DNA of 64,000 nucleotides from Rhodocyclaceae bacterium (GCA_004379165.1 NKXK01000024.1:145709-209708), one strand, 5' to 3'. Positions 45,811 through 54,662 are shown, numbered from the stretch's first letter. The notes: generated from the letters alone by a model not told the origin. Numbers and translations: made by a program.

Positions 45811-45842
45811 ATCCTATGAATCTCCCCTGACCAATTTCTGAC
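45811..45842 (-). promoter_or_regulatory. Response-regulator box and -10 of the czcCBA promoter
   Basis: On the minus strand, two GTCAG repeats (45842-45838 and 45831-45827) are spaced 11 bp apart. A -10 candidate TAGGAT (45816-45811) follows after ten bases, the layout of OmpR/PhoB-type activated promoters. The divergent response regulator gene begins six bases beyond the box. Confidence 0.5.
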
Positions 45843-45847
45843 ACCCA

Positions 45848-46534
45848 ATGCGCATACTGCTCGTCGAAGACGACGAACTGCTGGCCGATGGCCTGGCGCG
45901 GGCATTGCGCCAGTCGGGCTACACGGTGGATATTGCCGCCGATGGCCCGCGCGCCGACAGCCTGCTTGCCGCCGGCGGCTATGACCTGACCATCCTCGAC
46001 CTCGGACTGCCCGGTCTGGATGGTAGCCAGGTGCTGACCCGCCTGCGCGGCCGCCGGCAAAAGACACCGGTGCTCGTCATGTCCGCCCGCATGGCGATCG
46101 AGGAACGCGTCCGCCTGCTCGATCTCGGTGCCGACGACTACCTCGTCAAGCCGGTAGCCTTGGCGGAGCTGGAGGCCCGCGTCCGGGCACTGATTCGCCG
46201 CCAGCTGGGGGCGGAAACCAACTTCTTGACGCTGGGCTCGCTACGCCTGGATCGCGAGGGCAAGCGCGCGTGGCTGGGCGATGAAGCGCTCGACCTCACC
46301 GCCCGCGAATGGGCAGCCATCGAGTATCTGGCCAGCCGGGTGAACCGTATCGTCGCCAAGGAGCAGTTCATGCAGGCGCTTTATAGCTGGGATGACGAGA
46401 TCACGCCGAACGCGATCGAGAAATTCATCTCCCGGCTGCGCAGCAAGCTGGAACCTGCCGGCATCACCATCCGCACGGTACGCGGCCTGGGTTATTTCCT
46501 CGAGAAGCCGGAAGGACATGACCACGACGACTAG
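45848..46534 (+). CDS. OmpR-family response regulator of the metal efflux locus
   Basis: This 228-residue protein has receiver residues in MRILLVEDDELLADGLARAL and TILDLGLPG (Asp51 phosphorylated), with the conserved Lys in YLVKPV. The C-terminal winged helix ends SKLEPAGITIRTVRGLGYFLEKPEG. It overlaps the sensor kinase gene by 17 bp. It is divergent from czcCBA with a 63-bp spacer that contains a two-repeat box, so it should activate the pump genes on metal stress. It resembles CzcR/QseB-type regulators. Confidence 0.93.
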   Translation: MRILLVEDDELLADGLARALRQSGYTVDIAADGPRADSLLAAGGYDLTILDLGLPGLDGSQVLTRLRGRRQKTPVLVMSARMAIEERVRLLDLGADDYLVKPVALAELEARVRALIRRQLGAETNFLTLGSLRLDREGKRAWLGDEALDLTAREWAAIEYLASRVNRIVAKEQFMQALYSWDDEITPNAIEKFISRLRSKLEPAGITIRTVRGLGYFLEKPEGHDHDD

Positions 46535-47885
46535 TCTGCGCCTGACGCTCCTCGAGCGTCTGCTGCCGGCGATGTTGCTGCTTTTGCTCGCCGGCGCCGG
46601 TACCGCCTACTGGGTTGCCCACGGCAGTGCCACCAAGGCCTACGACCGTTCGCTTTACGATATCGCGCTGGCGATCGCCGGCCAGTTGCAGGTCAGCGAC
46701 GGGCGACTGCAACTCAGCCTGGCCCCGCAGGCGCGGGATGTCTTGCTGACCGACAAATATGACCGGATTTTCTATGCCGTCCATGAAACGAACGGCCGCC
46801 TGATCGACGGTAACCCGGAGTTGCCCCTGCCGATCCAGGAAAGCTGGCGAACACTGGGCAGCGAAGGACGCTCCTATTACGATGGTGTGGTCGACAACGA
46901 GCCCGTCCGCCTCGCCGCCCTGCGTCGCGACATCGGCGGCCATCAGCTGACCATTCTCGCAGCCGAAACCACCGTCAAGCGCAACGCCCTGGTACGTGAA
47001 ATCCTCTTTGGCATGTTGCTGCCCGAGCTGATGCTGGCGCTAGTCAGCCTGGTCGTAGTCCTGATCGGCATACGTACCGGTTTGCGCCCCGTGACGACGC
47101 TCAGCGAACAACTGGCCGTTCGGTCGCCGAATGACCTTCGTCCTCTCGATGTCGACGTCCCGGAGGAAATGGCAACCGTTCAAACCGAAATCAACGGTCT
47201 GCTCGCCCGACTTGACCGTTCGCTGAGCAGTCAGCGTAACTTCGTCTCCGATGCCGCGCATCAATTGCGCACGCCGATCGCCGCACTGCAGGCTCAGGTC
47301 GAGGCGCTGATTCAGGAGGGTGGCGGCAATTCGCAGATGGCCGGCATCCTCAGCGCCACCCGCCGCCTCGCCCATCTCGTCGACCAGTTGCTGGCCTTGG
47401 CCCGGGCCGAACCGGCGCAACCTCAGGCAAATGCTGCGGTGAACCTGGAAAACATCGCAAAATCCGCTGCCGAAGCGTGGCTGCCGAAAGCCATTGCCCG
47501 CAATATCGACCTCGGCTTCGAACTGGCGCCGGTCTGTATCACTGGCAATACGCTCCTGCTTGAAGAGTTGCTCGGCAACCTGGTGGACAACGCGCTACGC
47601 CACACCCCGAGCGGCGGCCAGATCACCGTGGCCTGTGGCGTATCCGAAGAGTGCGCCTGGCTCAGCGTCGAGGACAGCGGCAGGGGCATCGCCGAGGCTG
47701 AGCGGGAGCGGGTTTTCGAGCGCTTCTACCGGTCCCCTGCCAGCCCCGGTGATGGCAGCGGCCTCGGCCTCGCCATCGTCCGCGAAATCGCCCGCCAGCA
47801 TGGTGGCGGGGTCAGCATCGGCGAAAGCGAGGCTCTCGGCGGCGCACTGATTACCGTGCGTTTCGCCAAGCCCGCTACGGCCTGA
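46518..47885 (+). CDS. Sensor histidine kinase of the metal efflux locus
   Basis: The start at 46518 (MTTTTSLRLTLLERLLPAMLLLLLAG) gives 455 residues. Two membrane helices (about 15-33 and 155-180) bound a periplasmic sensor of about 120 residues. A HAMP-like linker follows, then the H-box FVSDAAHQLRTPIAALQAQ, the N-box LLGNLVDNALRHTP and the G-boxes VEDSGRGIAEAERERVFERFYRS and GSGLGLAIVREIA. It should phosphorylate the adjacent regulator on sensing metal or envelope stress. Its 3' end overlaps the convergent LtaS-like gene by 11 bp. Residues QANAAVNLENIAKS are encoded by an element-like stretch. Confidence 0.92.
   Translation: MTTTTSLRLTLLERLLPAMLLLLLAGAGTAYWVAHGSATKAYDRSLYDIALAIAGQLQVSDGRLQLSLAPQARDVLLTDKYDRIFYAVHETNGRLIDGNPELPLPIQESWRTLGSEGRSYYDGVVDNEPVRLAALRRDIGGHQLTILAAETTVKRNALVREILFGMLLPELMLALVSLVVVLIGIRTGLRPVTTLSEQLAVRSPNDLRPLDVDVPEEMATVQTEINGLLARLDRSLSSQRNFVSDAAHQLRTPIAALQAQVEALIQEGGGNSQMAGILSATRRLAHLVDQLLALARAEPAQPQANAAVNLENIAKSAAEAWLPKAIARNIDLGFELAPVCITGNTLLLEELLGNLVDNALRHTPSGGQITVACGVSEECAWLSVEDSGRGIAEAERERVFERFYRSPASPGDGSGLGLAIVREIARQHGGGVSIGESEALGGALITVRFAKPATA
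47433..47466 (-). repeat. Diverged copy of the dispersed element in the kinase gene
   Basis: On the minus strand, CGGATTTTGCGATG is followed by TTTTCCAGGTTCACCGCAGC. It lies in the linker between the His-box helices and the ATPase domain. Confidence 0.5.
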
Positions 47886-49797
47886 CCACCTTCGTCCCGC
47901 CCCCATCCTGCCCGTGCTGCGCCATCAGCAGCGCCGAGCCCTGGAAGTAGGCGATTGCCTCCTCAGCCATGACCGGGTCAGTCGCCATCGGCTGTGCCTC
48001 GCGGCCATCGGCGCTGATGCGGAAGGTCTCGATGCGCCGCTTCGGTTGCAGCACGGTCATCACATCGCCCTTGAGGTAGCCGAGATTCTGGTAGGTGGAC
48101 AACAACGCCCGTCCCTCTGCCGGAGGCATGGCAAGGATGTCGCGGCCAATGAAATGGTCGTCCCCGCTCAGCCCGAGCATCGCCAGCAAGGTCGGCACCA
48201 GATCGATCTGGCTGGCGAGCGTGTCAACCTTGCGCGGCGCAACCAGCTTCGGCGCATAGACGATCGCCGGAATGTGGTACCGATGCACCGGGATCTTCGT
48301 TTTGCCGGAGCTGAAGGCGCAATGGTCGGCGACGAAAAGGAAGACGGTGTTGTCGAACCACGGCTTCTTTTTCGCCATTTCGACAAAGCGGCCGATGGCA
48401 TAGTCGGCGTACTTGACGCCACCCGGACGCTTGCCCGGTGACGGAATGTCGATACGGCCCGCCGGATAAGTGAAGGGCACGTGGTTCGAGGCGGTCATCA
48501 CGTGGCCGAAGAAGGGCTTGCCGGCGGCGTGTTCGCGGTCGATTTCAAGCAGCACCTGATCGAAGAGGTGTTCGTCGGCAACGCCCCAGATGTTTTCAAA
48601 TTCGATGATGCCATCGGCAAAATTGCGGCGGTCGGTGACCTTGTAGCCCTGCGCCCCAAAATAGCCATTCATGTTGTCGAAGGCACCATAGCCACCGTAA
48701 ATGAAGTGCGGCGACCATCCGCGTGCGCCCAGCGTCGCGCCCAGCGTATTGAGGTTGGTGACATCGGGCCAGCGCACCACGGACTTTCCGGGTAGCGGCG
48801 GCAAGGCGGCCGACAGGGCCTCCAGGCCACGAACCGTACGTGTTCCGGCAGCATACAGGCGGGTGAAGGACATGCCCTCTTCGGCGAGCCGGTCCAGATT
48901 CGGCGTCAGCCCGTCCTTGCTGCCAAATGCCTGCATGTATTCAGCCGACAGGCTTTCCATCATCACGACGACAACATTCGGTGCCCGACCATGATCGCCG
49001 ATGGCCGGTTTGTAGGCGGCACGATTTACCGGTTGCAGCGTCGCACTGACTTTGGCGTGACCGGAAAGGCGACGCAGGTCGGCCAGCACTTCGTCATCGG
49101 GGCGCATGGCGTAAAACTGACGGTAATCGAGCTTGTTCTGGCGGGCAGCCCAGATGAAGCTGCGCCAGCCATTGTCCGCCAGCTCATTGGCGTAGCTGTT
49201 GGCGGAAAACTCCGGCGGCGTCTGCCCCCAGGCCAGCATGCCGGCAAGACCGGCCAGTCCGGCGACCCAGACGAACTGCGGCACCCGCGGGGCCTCGGTC
49301 ACCACCTGCTGGCGCAGGCTGCGCCGCAATCCCCAGCCCAGCAACAGGCTGAGCGCCAGCAATGCACCAATGATCCGACCGACCGGATAGGACTCACGGA
49401 TGTTGCCGATCACCTCGTTGGTGAACACCAGGTAATCAAGGGCAATGAAATTGAAACGGACGGCGAACTCGTCCCAGAACACCGTTTCTGCCACGGCGAC
49501 GAATAGCAGCGTGAACAGATAAAGGAGGAAAAGTGGCCAACGCAGGCGCTCACGCCACTTTTGCCGTATAACCAACTCAAAGATGGCCCATGGCAGGGCA
49601 ACAACGGCAGCTACCGGCACATCCCGCATCAAACCGGTGCCTAGCGCCGGTAGCAAGCTGTCCAGCGACTGCTGGCCGACCACCATGGCATGCGCCAGCA
49701 AAACGCAGCGGGTGATGAGAAAAACGCCCAACGCCAGCAGCGTGGAAAAACCCCAGAGACGAAGCGCCGGGCCGGAAATTGCGCGAAGAAAATGCAT
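47875..49797 (-). CDS. LtaS-like membrane sulfatase-fold transferase
   Basis: This 640-residue protein has about five N-terminal membrane helices (to about residue 190). An extracytoplasmic alkaline-phosphatase-fold domain follows. NVVVVMMESLSAEYMQAFG carries the metal-binding Glu and GTRTVRGLEALSAALPPLPG has the nucleophilic Thr; FVADHCAFSSGKTKIPVHRYHIP has the other metal ligands. The family transfers phosphoglycerol or phosphoethanolamine groups to envelope lipids or glycans. In a Gram-negative bacterium an osmoregulated-glucan or lipid substrate is plausible. Four 11-bp-spaced repeats upstream suggest two-component control. Confidence 0.88.
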   Translation of the reverse strand: MHFLRAISGPALRLWGFSTLLALGVFLITRCVLLAHAMVVGQQSLDSLLPALGTGLMRDVPVAAVVALPWAIFELVIRQKWRERLRWPLFLLYLFTLLFVAVAETVFWDEFAVRFNFIALDYLVFTNEVIGNIRESYPVGRIIGALLALSLLLGWGLRRSLRQQVVTEAPRVPQFVWVAGLAGLAGMLAWGQTPPEFSANSYANELADNGWRSFIWAARQNKLDYRQFYAMRPDDEVLADLRRLSGHAKVSATLQPVNRAAYKPAIGDHGRAPNVVVVMMESLSAEYMQAFGSKDGLTPNLDRLAEEGMSFTRLYAAGTRTVRGLEALSAALPPLPGKSVVRWPDVTNLNTLGATLGARGWSPHFIYGGYGAFDNMNGYFGAQGYKVTDRRNFADGIIEFENIWGVADEHLFDQVLLEIDREHAAGKPFFGHVMTASNHVPFTYPAGRIDIPSPGKRPGGVKYADYAIGRFVEMAKKKPWFDNTVFLFVADHCAFSSGKTKIPVHRYHIPAIVYAPKLVAPRKVDTLASQIDLVPTLLAMLGLSGDDHFIGRDILAMPPAEGRALLSTYQNLGYLKGDVMTVLQPKRRIETFRISADGREAQPMATDPVMAEEAIAYFQGSALLMAQHGQDGGGTKVVRP

Positions 49798-49826
49798 GAT
49801 CGATTGCCGTAAAGTGAACTGCCGGC

Positions 49827-49881
49827 AATGTAGCGACCCGCCTGTGAGGAAGCCGTGAGGGATTTGTGAGTTTTTTGTGAG
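49827..49881 (-). promoter_or_regulatory. Four direct repeats (CTCAC, 11-bp period) and -10 of the LtaS-like gene
   Basis: On the minus strand, CTCAC occurs at 49881, 49870, 49859 and 49848, each exactly 11 bp apart. After an 11-bp gap comes TACATT (49832-49827), about 30 bp before the start codon. This is the geometry of tandem OmpR/PhoB/PmrA-type binding with the box replacing the -35. Confidence 0.65.
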
Positions 49882-49891
49882 GGCGAAAAAC

Positions 49892-51193
49892 TCAGTTCAA
49901 TAACAAACAGGCAGGCCCGAAATCGACCGTCAGCTCGCCGCCGCCTTCAGCTGCATTGGCAGCGGTGACCTGCCAGCCGCTGGACTCGCAGGCATGCCTG
50001 ACGAGCGCCAATCCGAGACCGTGCATACCCCGTTCACCGACATAGAAGCGATCGAACACCCGACTCAGGTCGGCTTCGGTGAAGCCCGGACCGGAATCGC
50101 GAACAACCAGCCGGGTATCTGCAATCTGGCAATGGACCGGGCCGGTGCCGCTGTAACGCAGCGCATTGTCGAGCAGATTTCGCAGCACCAGCGCCAGCAA
50201 GGCCGGATCAGCCTGAACGGCCAGCGCCTCAGGAACGGCCAGCACCAGCGGCGGCGCAGGTGTCTGTTCGGCAGTAAGCTCCTGCCACAGCGACTCAAGC
50301 AGTGCTCGCAAGGCCACCTTTTCCTTGACCACCGGCGTTCCCTCACGCGCCAGCAGCAGCAGACTGCTGCTCAGCCGGGTAATGCGGTCGACACTGGCAA
50401 TGATGCGCTGGGCCCGGCGCTGGGCAAGGGTCGGCAGCGCAGGCAAACCCGCCATCAATTCGGCATCGGTGCGGATGCCAGTCAGCGGGGTCCGCAGTTC
50501 GTGCGAAAGGTTTGCTGCAAAAGCGCGCTCACGCTCGATGGCTGTCGCCTGCCTGAGCCGGTATCGTTCGAGCGTGCTCGCCACGGCCAGCAGTTCGTCG
50601 GACATCCCCGGCTCGACCAGCAATTGCGACTCGCTGGCGTCGAGCCGGCTGGCCAGCGATTCCAGTTGCCGCGTCAGCCGCCCGGCCACCAGATACCCGG
50701 CAAGCAGGGTGAACAGCGCCAGGCCAACGGCGGCGATGAGGTTAACTGCGATCAGGCTGTCGAGACGGCTTTCGTGATCCTCGACATCGTAGGCCAGAAT
50801 GTAGCGCGCATTGTCATCCTCGCGCACCGCGACATGGTATTCCTTGCTGCCGAGGTAGGTTTCGTGATTACCCACCGGCAGGCGCGCCAGAAACGGTGGC
50901 ACGCCATGGCCGGCCTCACCCTTGCCGATACGGTAGAGCCACATCGACGGCGTGTTCGGGAAGGCGGCATCCGGCGATTTCTGCCACAGCGCCATGCTGT
51001 GCTCGATCTGCTCACTCAATTGCTGGTCGATGAACTCTTCTTCCTTTCGGTCGAGAAGGCGGAACATCACAATCGACTGAACGACAATGACCATCAACGC
51101 CAGCGCCGCCAGCGACACCGCTACCCGAAAGCGCATACTGTGGGCGCGACGCGGCGCCGGATCAGGCGATGACGAGCTTGTAGCCGAGTCCAT
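49892..51193 (-). CDS. Sensor histidine kinase of the solute-binding/diguanylate-cyclase operon
   Basis: From the Met at 51193 the protein has 433 residues and overlaps the regulator gene by 32 bp; a Met at 51136 (MRFRVAVSLAAL) is an alternative, and neither has a strong ribosome site. Membrane helices lie near 26-46 and 150-175 with a periplasmic sensor of about 100 residues between them. The H-box is FAANLSHELRTPLTGIRTD, the N-box LLRNLLDNALRY and the G-boxes VRDSGPGFTEADLSRVFDRFY and MHGLGLALVRHA. It pairs with the OmpR-type regulator just upstream and may also act on the LtaS-like gene downstream. Confidence 0.88.
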   Translation of the reverse strand: MDSATSSSSPDPAPRRAHSMRFRVAVSLAALALMVIVVQSIVMFRLLDRKEEEFIDQQLSEQIEHSMALWQKSPDAAFPNTPSMWLYRIGKGEAGHGVPPFLARLPVGNHETYLGSKEYHVAVREDDNARYILAYDVEDHESRLDSLIAVNLIAAVGLALFTLLAGYLVAGRLTRQLESLASRLDASESQLLVEPGMSDELLAVASTLERYRLRQATAIERERAFAANLSHELRTPLTGIRTDAELMAGLPALPTLAQRRAQRIIASVDRITRLSSSLLLLAREGTPVVKEKVALRALLESLWQELTAEQTPAPPLVLAVPEALAVQADPALLALVLRNLLDNALRYSGTGPVHCQIADTRLVVRDSGPGFTEADLSRVFDRFYVGERGMHGLGLALVRHACESSGWQVTAANAAEGGGELTVDFGPACLLLN

Positions 51194-51830
51194 GCACGTT
51201 CTCGATCTCGACCCCGCTGCCAGCCAAGGCCTTGCGCAGGGTCAGCAGTACCGAGCGAAGATTGTCGCTGGCCTCCTGCTCATGCCCCCAAACAAGCAGT
51301 TCCAGTTCACGGCGTGAAAACAGCCGCCCCGGATGCGGCATCAAGCCGGTGAGCAGACGCAGGGCTTTCGGCGGCAGGGACAGCAACCGCCCGTCAAACC
51401 ACACCTGCTGCGCCGTTGCGTCGTAGCGCAAGGCGCCACAGGTAAAAGCGTCAGGCCCGGCTGGTTTGACCTGGCTGCGGCGAGCCAGCACCTGCAACCG
51501 CGCAGCCAGTTCCTGCAGGGCAAAGGGCTTGGCCAGATAATCGTCGGCGCCGGCATCGAAACCCAGCAGTTTGTCCTCGAGGGTATCTCTTGCGGTCAAC
51601 ATCAAAATTGGCACAATTTCGCCATCAGCACGCAGGCTGCGCGCCAGCATAGCGCCGTCGCCATCGGGCAGATTACGATCGAGAACCAGCACATCAAAGG
51701 TCTGCGTCGCCAGTTGCCGCCTCGCCGCGGCGAGTGTCATCGCGTAATCGCACTGATGACCGGCCGCTTCGAGATAGTCATAGATGTTCTCGGCAATCGC
51801 CCGATCATCCTCCACGATCAGCACATGCAT
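51162..51830 (-). CDS. OmpR-family response regulator
   Basis: The start at 51830 (MHVLIVEDDRAIAENI) gives 222 residues, with a single base between it and the diguanylate cyclase stop. The receiver has Asp51 in LVLDRNLPDGDG and Lys in YLAKPF. The C-terminal winged helix ends VLLTLRKALAGSGVEIENVHGLGYKLVIA. It is a candidate for binding the CTCAC repeats upstream of the LtaS-like gene. The ORF-track start at 51911 lies in the cyclase gene. Confidence 0.92.
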   Translation of the reverse strand: MHVLIVEDDRAIAENIYDYLEAAGHQCDYAMTLAAARRQLATQTFDVLVLDRNLPDGDGAMLARSLRADGEIVPILMLTARDTLEDKLLGFDAGADDYLAKPFALQELAARLQVLARRSQVKPAGPDAFTCGALRYDATAQQVWFDGRLLSLPPKALRLLTGLMPHPGRLFSRRELELLVWGHEQEASDNLRSVLLTLRKALAGSGVEIENVHGLGYKLVIA

Positions 51831-51831
51831 T

Positions 51832-53115
51832 TCAGGCTTCCGAAAGCGTGCCGGCGACGGCAATCCGGTTACGGCCGCCGCGCTTGGCCTCGTACAACGC
51901 CTCGTCGGCAAGCTTCAGCGCTCCTTCCAGCGGCAGGAGGGTGGCATCGGCCAGGCCCATGCTGAAGGTGACGCGAACCAGGCGGCCATCGGGAACACGA
52001 ATCTCGACCCCGGAAAACCGCTCGCGCAGACGTTCTGCCAGACGCAGGGCCTCGTCAATGCCCACTTCCGGAAACAAAAAGGCGAACTCCTCACCGCCAT
52101 AGCGACAGGAGAGATCGGACTGGCGCAGGGTATCGCCGACCAGCGCTGCAAAGGCTTTGAGCACGGCATCTCCGGCCGCATGCCCGTAGGTATCGTTGAG
52201 GCGCTTGAAGTGATCCAGATCGGCCATGCCCACGGTCAACGACCGGCGGTAACGTTGAGCCCGAGCCAGTTCCTGCTCCGCCAGCAGCATGAAATGACGA
52301 CGGTTGGTCAGCCCGGTCAGGCCATCACGGTTGGCCAGCAACTCCAGTTGCTGCCGCGCTGCCTCGTTGGCCACCAGCGAGGCATGCAGTTCGACAATGG
52401 ACTCCTCAACCGCCTGGATTTCAAGCATGTGCGCGGGGGGAAAGGCCGGCGGCGGCTGCTCGACACTGAGTTGCGACAGCTTGCGGTAGATATTCTGCAG
52501 CGGGTGGATCAGCGTCTGCCGGACGAAAAACAAGAACACGCACAGAAACACCGCCTCCAGAAGCACGACTGCAATCAGCTTGTAACGCGCCACCTGCATC
52601 GCCGCATTCACCTCGCGCAGATCGCGGCTGGCGAGGTTTACGCCTTGCACCGAGACATCGTCGACCAGCAGGCTGACCTGAGCACTGAGTTGCCGCCAGG
52701 CCTCGTAGTTGCGCGCAATCGCCCGATCATCGCTGGCGCTTTGCCGCAGCACTTCGGCAAGAAAACGCTCGACCTGACGCGCCAGCTCGGCCGCCGGACG
52801 ATGATCCAAAACGCTGGGATGACTGGCCACCAATTTCGCAACGAACAAGGCCTGCTGCCGCGCCTGCGGACTGGAGACGGCGAACACCCGCTCGCCCTCC
52901 TGCCGCAATTGCTCCAGATTCCGCGACAGGCGCTGGTAGCGGATAATTTCCGGCACCGTATCGTCCTGAAGACGATTGGTCGCGTCGAGTACCTTTTGCT
53001 GATCAAGCCAGATCAACATCACGACGAACCCGAACAGGGCAACAAAAACCACCGCCAACGCTATGAAAGCCCTGCCGGCGCCCAGTCTTCCCGTGATCGC
53101 TGTGCTATCGCTCAC
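51832..53115 (-). CDS. Membrane-bound diguanylate cyclase (GGDEF)
   Basis: This 427-residue protein has a membrane helix at about 17-37. A periplasmic helical region of about 130 residues (DDTVPEIIRYQRLSRNLEQLRQEGERVF) is of the four-helix-bundle sensor type, and a second helix lies near 182-202. The GGDEF domain (about 265-420) contains DGLTGLTNRRHF, LDHFKRLNDTYGHAAGD and RYGGEEFAFLFPE. The active site is intact, and RQSD five residues before GGEEF is the product-inhibition (RxxD) site. It makes cyclic di-GMP from two GTP. It sits between solute-binding proteins and a two-component system in one operon. Confidence 0.93.
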   Translation of the reverse strand: MSDSTAITGRLGAGRAFIALAVVFVALFGFVVMLIWLDQQKVLDATNRLQDDTVPEIIRYQRLSRNLEQLRQEGERVFAVSSPQARQQALFVAKLVASHPSVLDHRPAAELARQVERFLAEVLRQSASDDRAIARNYEAWRQLSAQVSLLVDDVSVQGVNLASRDLREVNAAMQVARYKLIAVVLLEAVFLCVFLFFVRQTLIHPLQNIYRKLSQLSVEQPPPAFPPAHMLEIQAVEESIVELHASLVANEAARQQLELLANRDGLTGLTNRRHFMLLAEQELARAQRYRRSLTVGMADLDHFKRLNDTYGHAAGDAVLKAFAALVGDTLRQSDLSCRYGGEEFAFLFPEVGIDEALRLAERLRERFSGVEIRVPDGRLVRVTFSMGLADATLLPLEGALKLADEALYEAKRGGRNRIAVAGTLSEA

Positions 53116-53124
53116 GCTGGCGCC

Positions 53125-53916
53125 TTAATCGAGACTGAAGGGAAAGAACTGGCGGACGATGCGCTGATACGTGCCATCGGCGCGGATCGAAGCTATTGCC
53201 TGATCGACGGCCTTTTGGACTGATGCATCGCCCTTCGGCAAGGCAATATGCACCGAGCCACCCAGGCCATGCTCGGCCACCGCCGGACCAACGAACTGCA
53301 GCTTGCCATCGGGCAGGTTCGAAATCAGCGCATAGCCGCTCAGCGCCGGCGCCAGCAGGAAATCCGCCTCCCCTGCCAGCAGGCGGGCCGGGACATCTTG
53401 CAATACCGACATTTCAACGATGCTCAAGCTGCGGGCCGCTGCGTTTGCCTGCAAATAGCGATACTGGGCCGTGCCGCTGATGGTGATCACCCGGGCCCCG
53501 ACAAGCCGATCAAGTTGGAGCTCGCCGCCGGTCTCGGGCGCAAAGCGTTTCGCCGCTGCCGGTGTACCGATCAGACGCGATGACGAACGCCAGACGGGCG
53601 CGCTGAAGCCCACCCGCTGCTCACGCTCCGGCGTGCGCAGAAAATTACCGAAGCCAAGCTGGTAGTCTCGCTGGGCAACCCCATCGAGGATCGCCTTGAA
53701 TTCCAGACTGGAAAAGGCGCAGCGGGCACCGGCGCGGCGGCAGATTTCACGCGCCAAGGCCTCGTTGAATCCGGCCAACCCACCACCGAGCTGATTTTTC
53801 TGGCTATTTACCTGATCGTAGACCCCCAGCGCCACCCGCCACTCGGCGGCCGAGACAACACCTGCCGAGAGCAAACCCGCGGCGCAGACGAGTGGAAAGA
53901 AATACCGGCGCATCAA
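53125..53916 (-). CDS. Periplasmic solute-binding-like protein (SBP family 3), second copy
   Basis: This 263-residue protein has a signal peptide (MMRRYFFPLVCAAGLLSAGVVSAAE). The periplasmic binding fold is seen in GGLAGFNEALAREICRRAGARCAF, LGFGNFLRTPEREQRVGFSAP and GDASVQKAVDQAIASIRADGTYQRIVRQFF, the usual C-terminal pattern of amino-acid-type SBPs. No ABC permease or ATPase is nearby. A sensory role feeding the diguanylate cyclase nine bases downstream is inferred. It overlaps the preceding SBP gene by four bases. Confidence 0.85.
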   Translation of the reverse strand: MMRRYFFPLVCAAGLLSAGVVSAAEWRVALGVYDQVNSQKNQLGGGLAGFNEALAREICRRAGARCAFSSLEFKAILDGVAQRDYQLGFGNFLRTPEREQRVGFSAPVWRSSSRLIGTPAAAKRFAPETGGELQLDRLVGARVITISGTAQYRYLQANAAARSLSIVEMSVLQDVPARLLAGEADFLLAPALSGYALISNLPDGKLQFVGPAVAEHGLGGSVHIALPKGDASVQKAVDQAIASIRADGTYQRIVRQFFPFSLD

Positions 53917-54662
53917 TTCACCCGGAAAGGAAGGAACTGAGAGTTTATTCGGTCATAGACGCCGTTGCGCTTGATCCGCTCCAGCGCCGCATCCACCTTT
54001 GTCTTGAGTTCAGGCCGTTTCGGCGAAATACCGAATGACGCATCGCCGGTGAGCGAAGGAACATCCATCACCGTCGCCTGCATGCCAAGTTGCTGGAAAC
54101 GCGGTTGGCGCTGCAGGGCCAGTGCCGTTGCCATCGGGGTCAACACGACCTGTGCAATGCCCGCCACCACTGGCTCGCCCAGCTCGCCGTTGGTAGCGAC
54201 CCCGACCAGTTCCCAGGATTGCGCCTGGGCATAACGCTCCTGCGCCGAGCCACGCACCACGGCCACCCGCACGCCCGGTGCTCCCGGTTGTACGCCGGGG
54301 CGCGCGAACATCAGCGTCCGGGAACGGAAATACGGTTGCGCCAGCAGGATGCGCTGCCGTCGCTCCGGCGTATCGAGCAGGCTGACCGCCGCAATATCGG
54401 CGGCGCCGCCCGCCAGCAGGTCGAGCACCTGATCGAGTCGGGTAACTTCCATCACGCACTGCTCGCCCATTTCGGCGCAGAGCGCACGGGCGATTTCAAT
54501 GCTAAAACCGGTCAGACGCCCATCGGCATCGCGATACGACATTGGCGGCGAGGACTCCAGCACCAGCAGACGCAGGGCGGGAGCAGCCCCAGCGACGCTG
54601 CTCGCCAGCACCAGCCAGCCAATGAAAGTTGCCGCCAACAGGCCGCGAATTGCCATCAACAT
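53913..54662 (-). CDS. Periplasmic solute-binding-like protein (SBP family 3), first gene of operon
   Basis: The start at 54662 (MLMAIRGLLAATFIGWLVLASSVAGA) or at 54656 gives about 249 residues; upstream ORF-track sequence is leader. The fold motifs are PPMSYRDADGRLTGFSIEIARALCAEMG, AADIAAVSLLDTPERRQRILLAQPYF and KTKVDAALERIKRNGVYDRINSQFLPF. It resembles its downstream neighbour only at the family level. A TATACT -10 candidate lies about 28 bp upstream at 54690-54695 on the minus strand. It heads the five-gene sensory operon. Confidence 0.85.
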   Translation of the reverse strand: MLMAIRGLLAATFIGWLVLASSVAGAAPALRLLVLESSPPMSYRDADGRLTGFSIEIARALCAEMGEQCVMEVTRLDQVLDLLAGGAADIAAVSLLDTPERRQRILLAQPYFRSRTLMFARPGVQPGAPGVRVAVVRGSAQERYAQAQSWELVGVATNGELGEPVVAGIAQVVLTPMATALALQRQPRFQQLGMQATVMDVPSLTGDASFGISPKRPELKTKVDAALERIKRNGVYDRINSQFLPFRVN

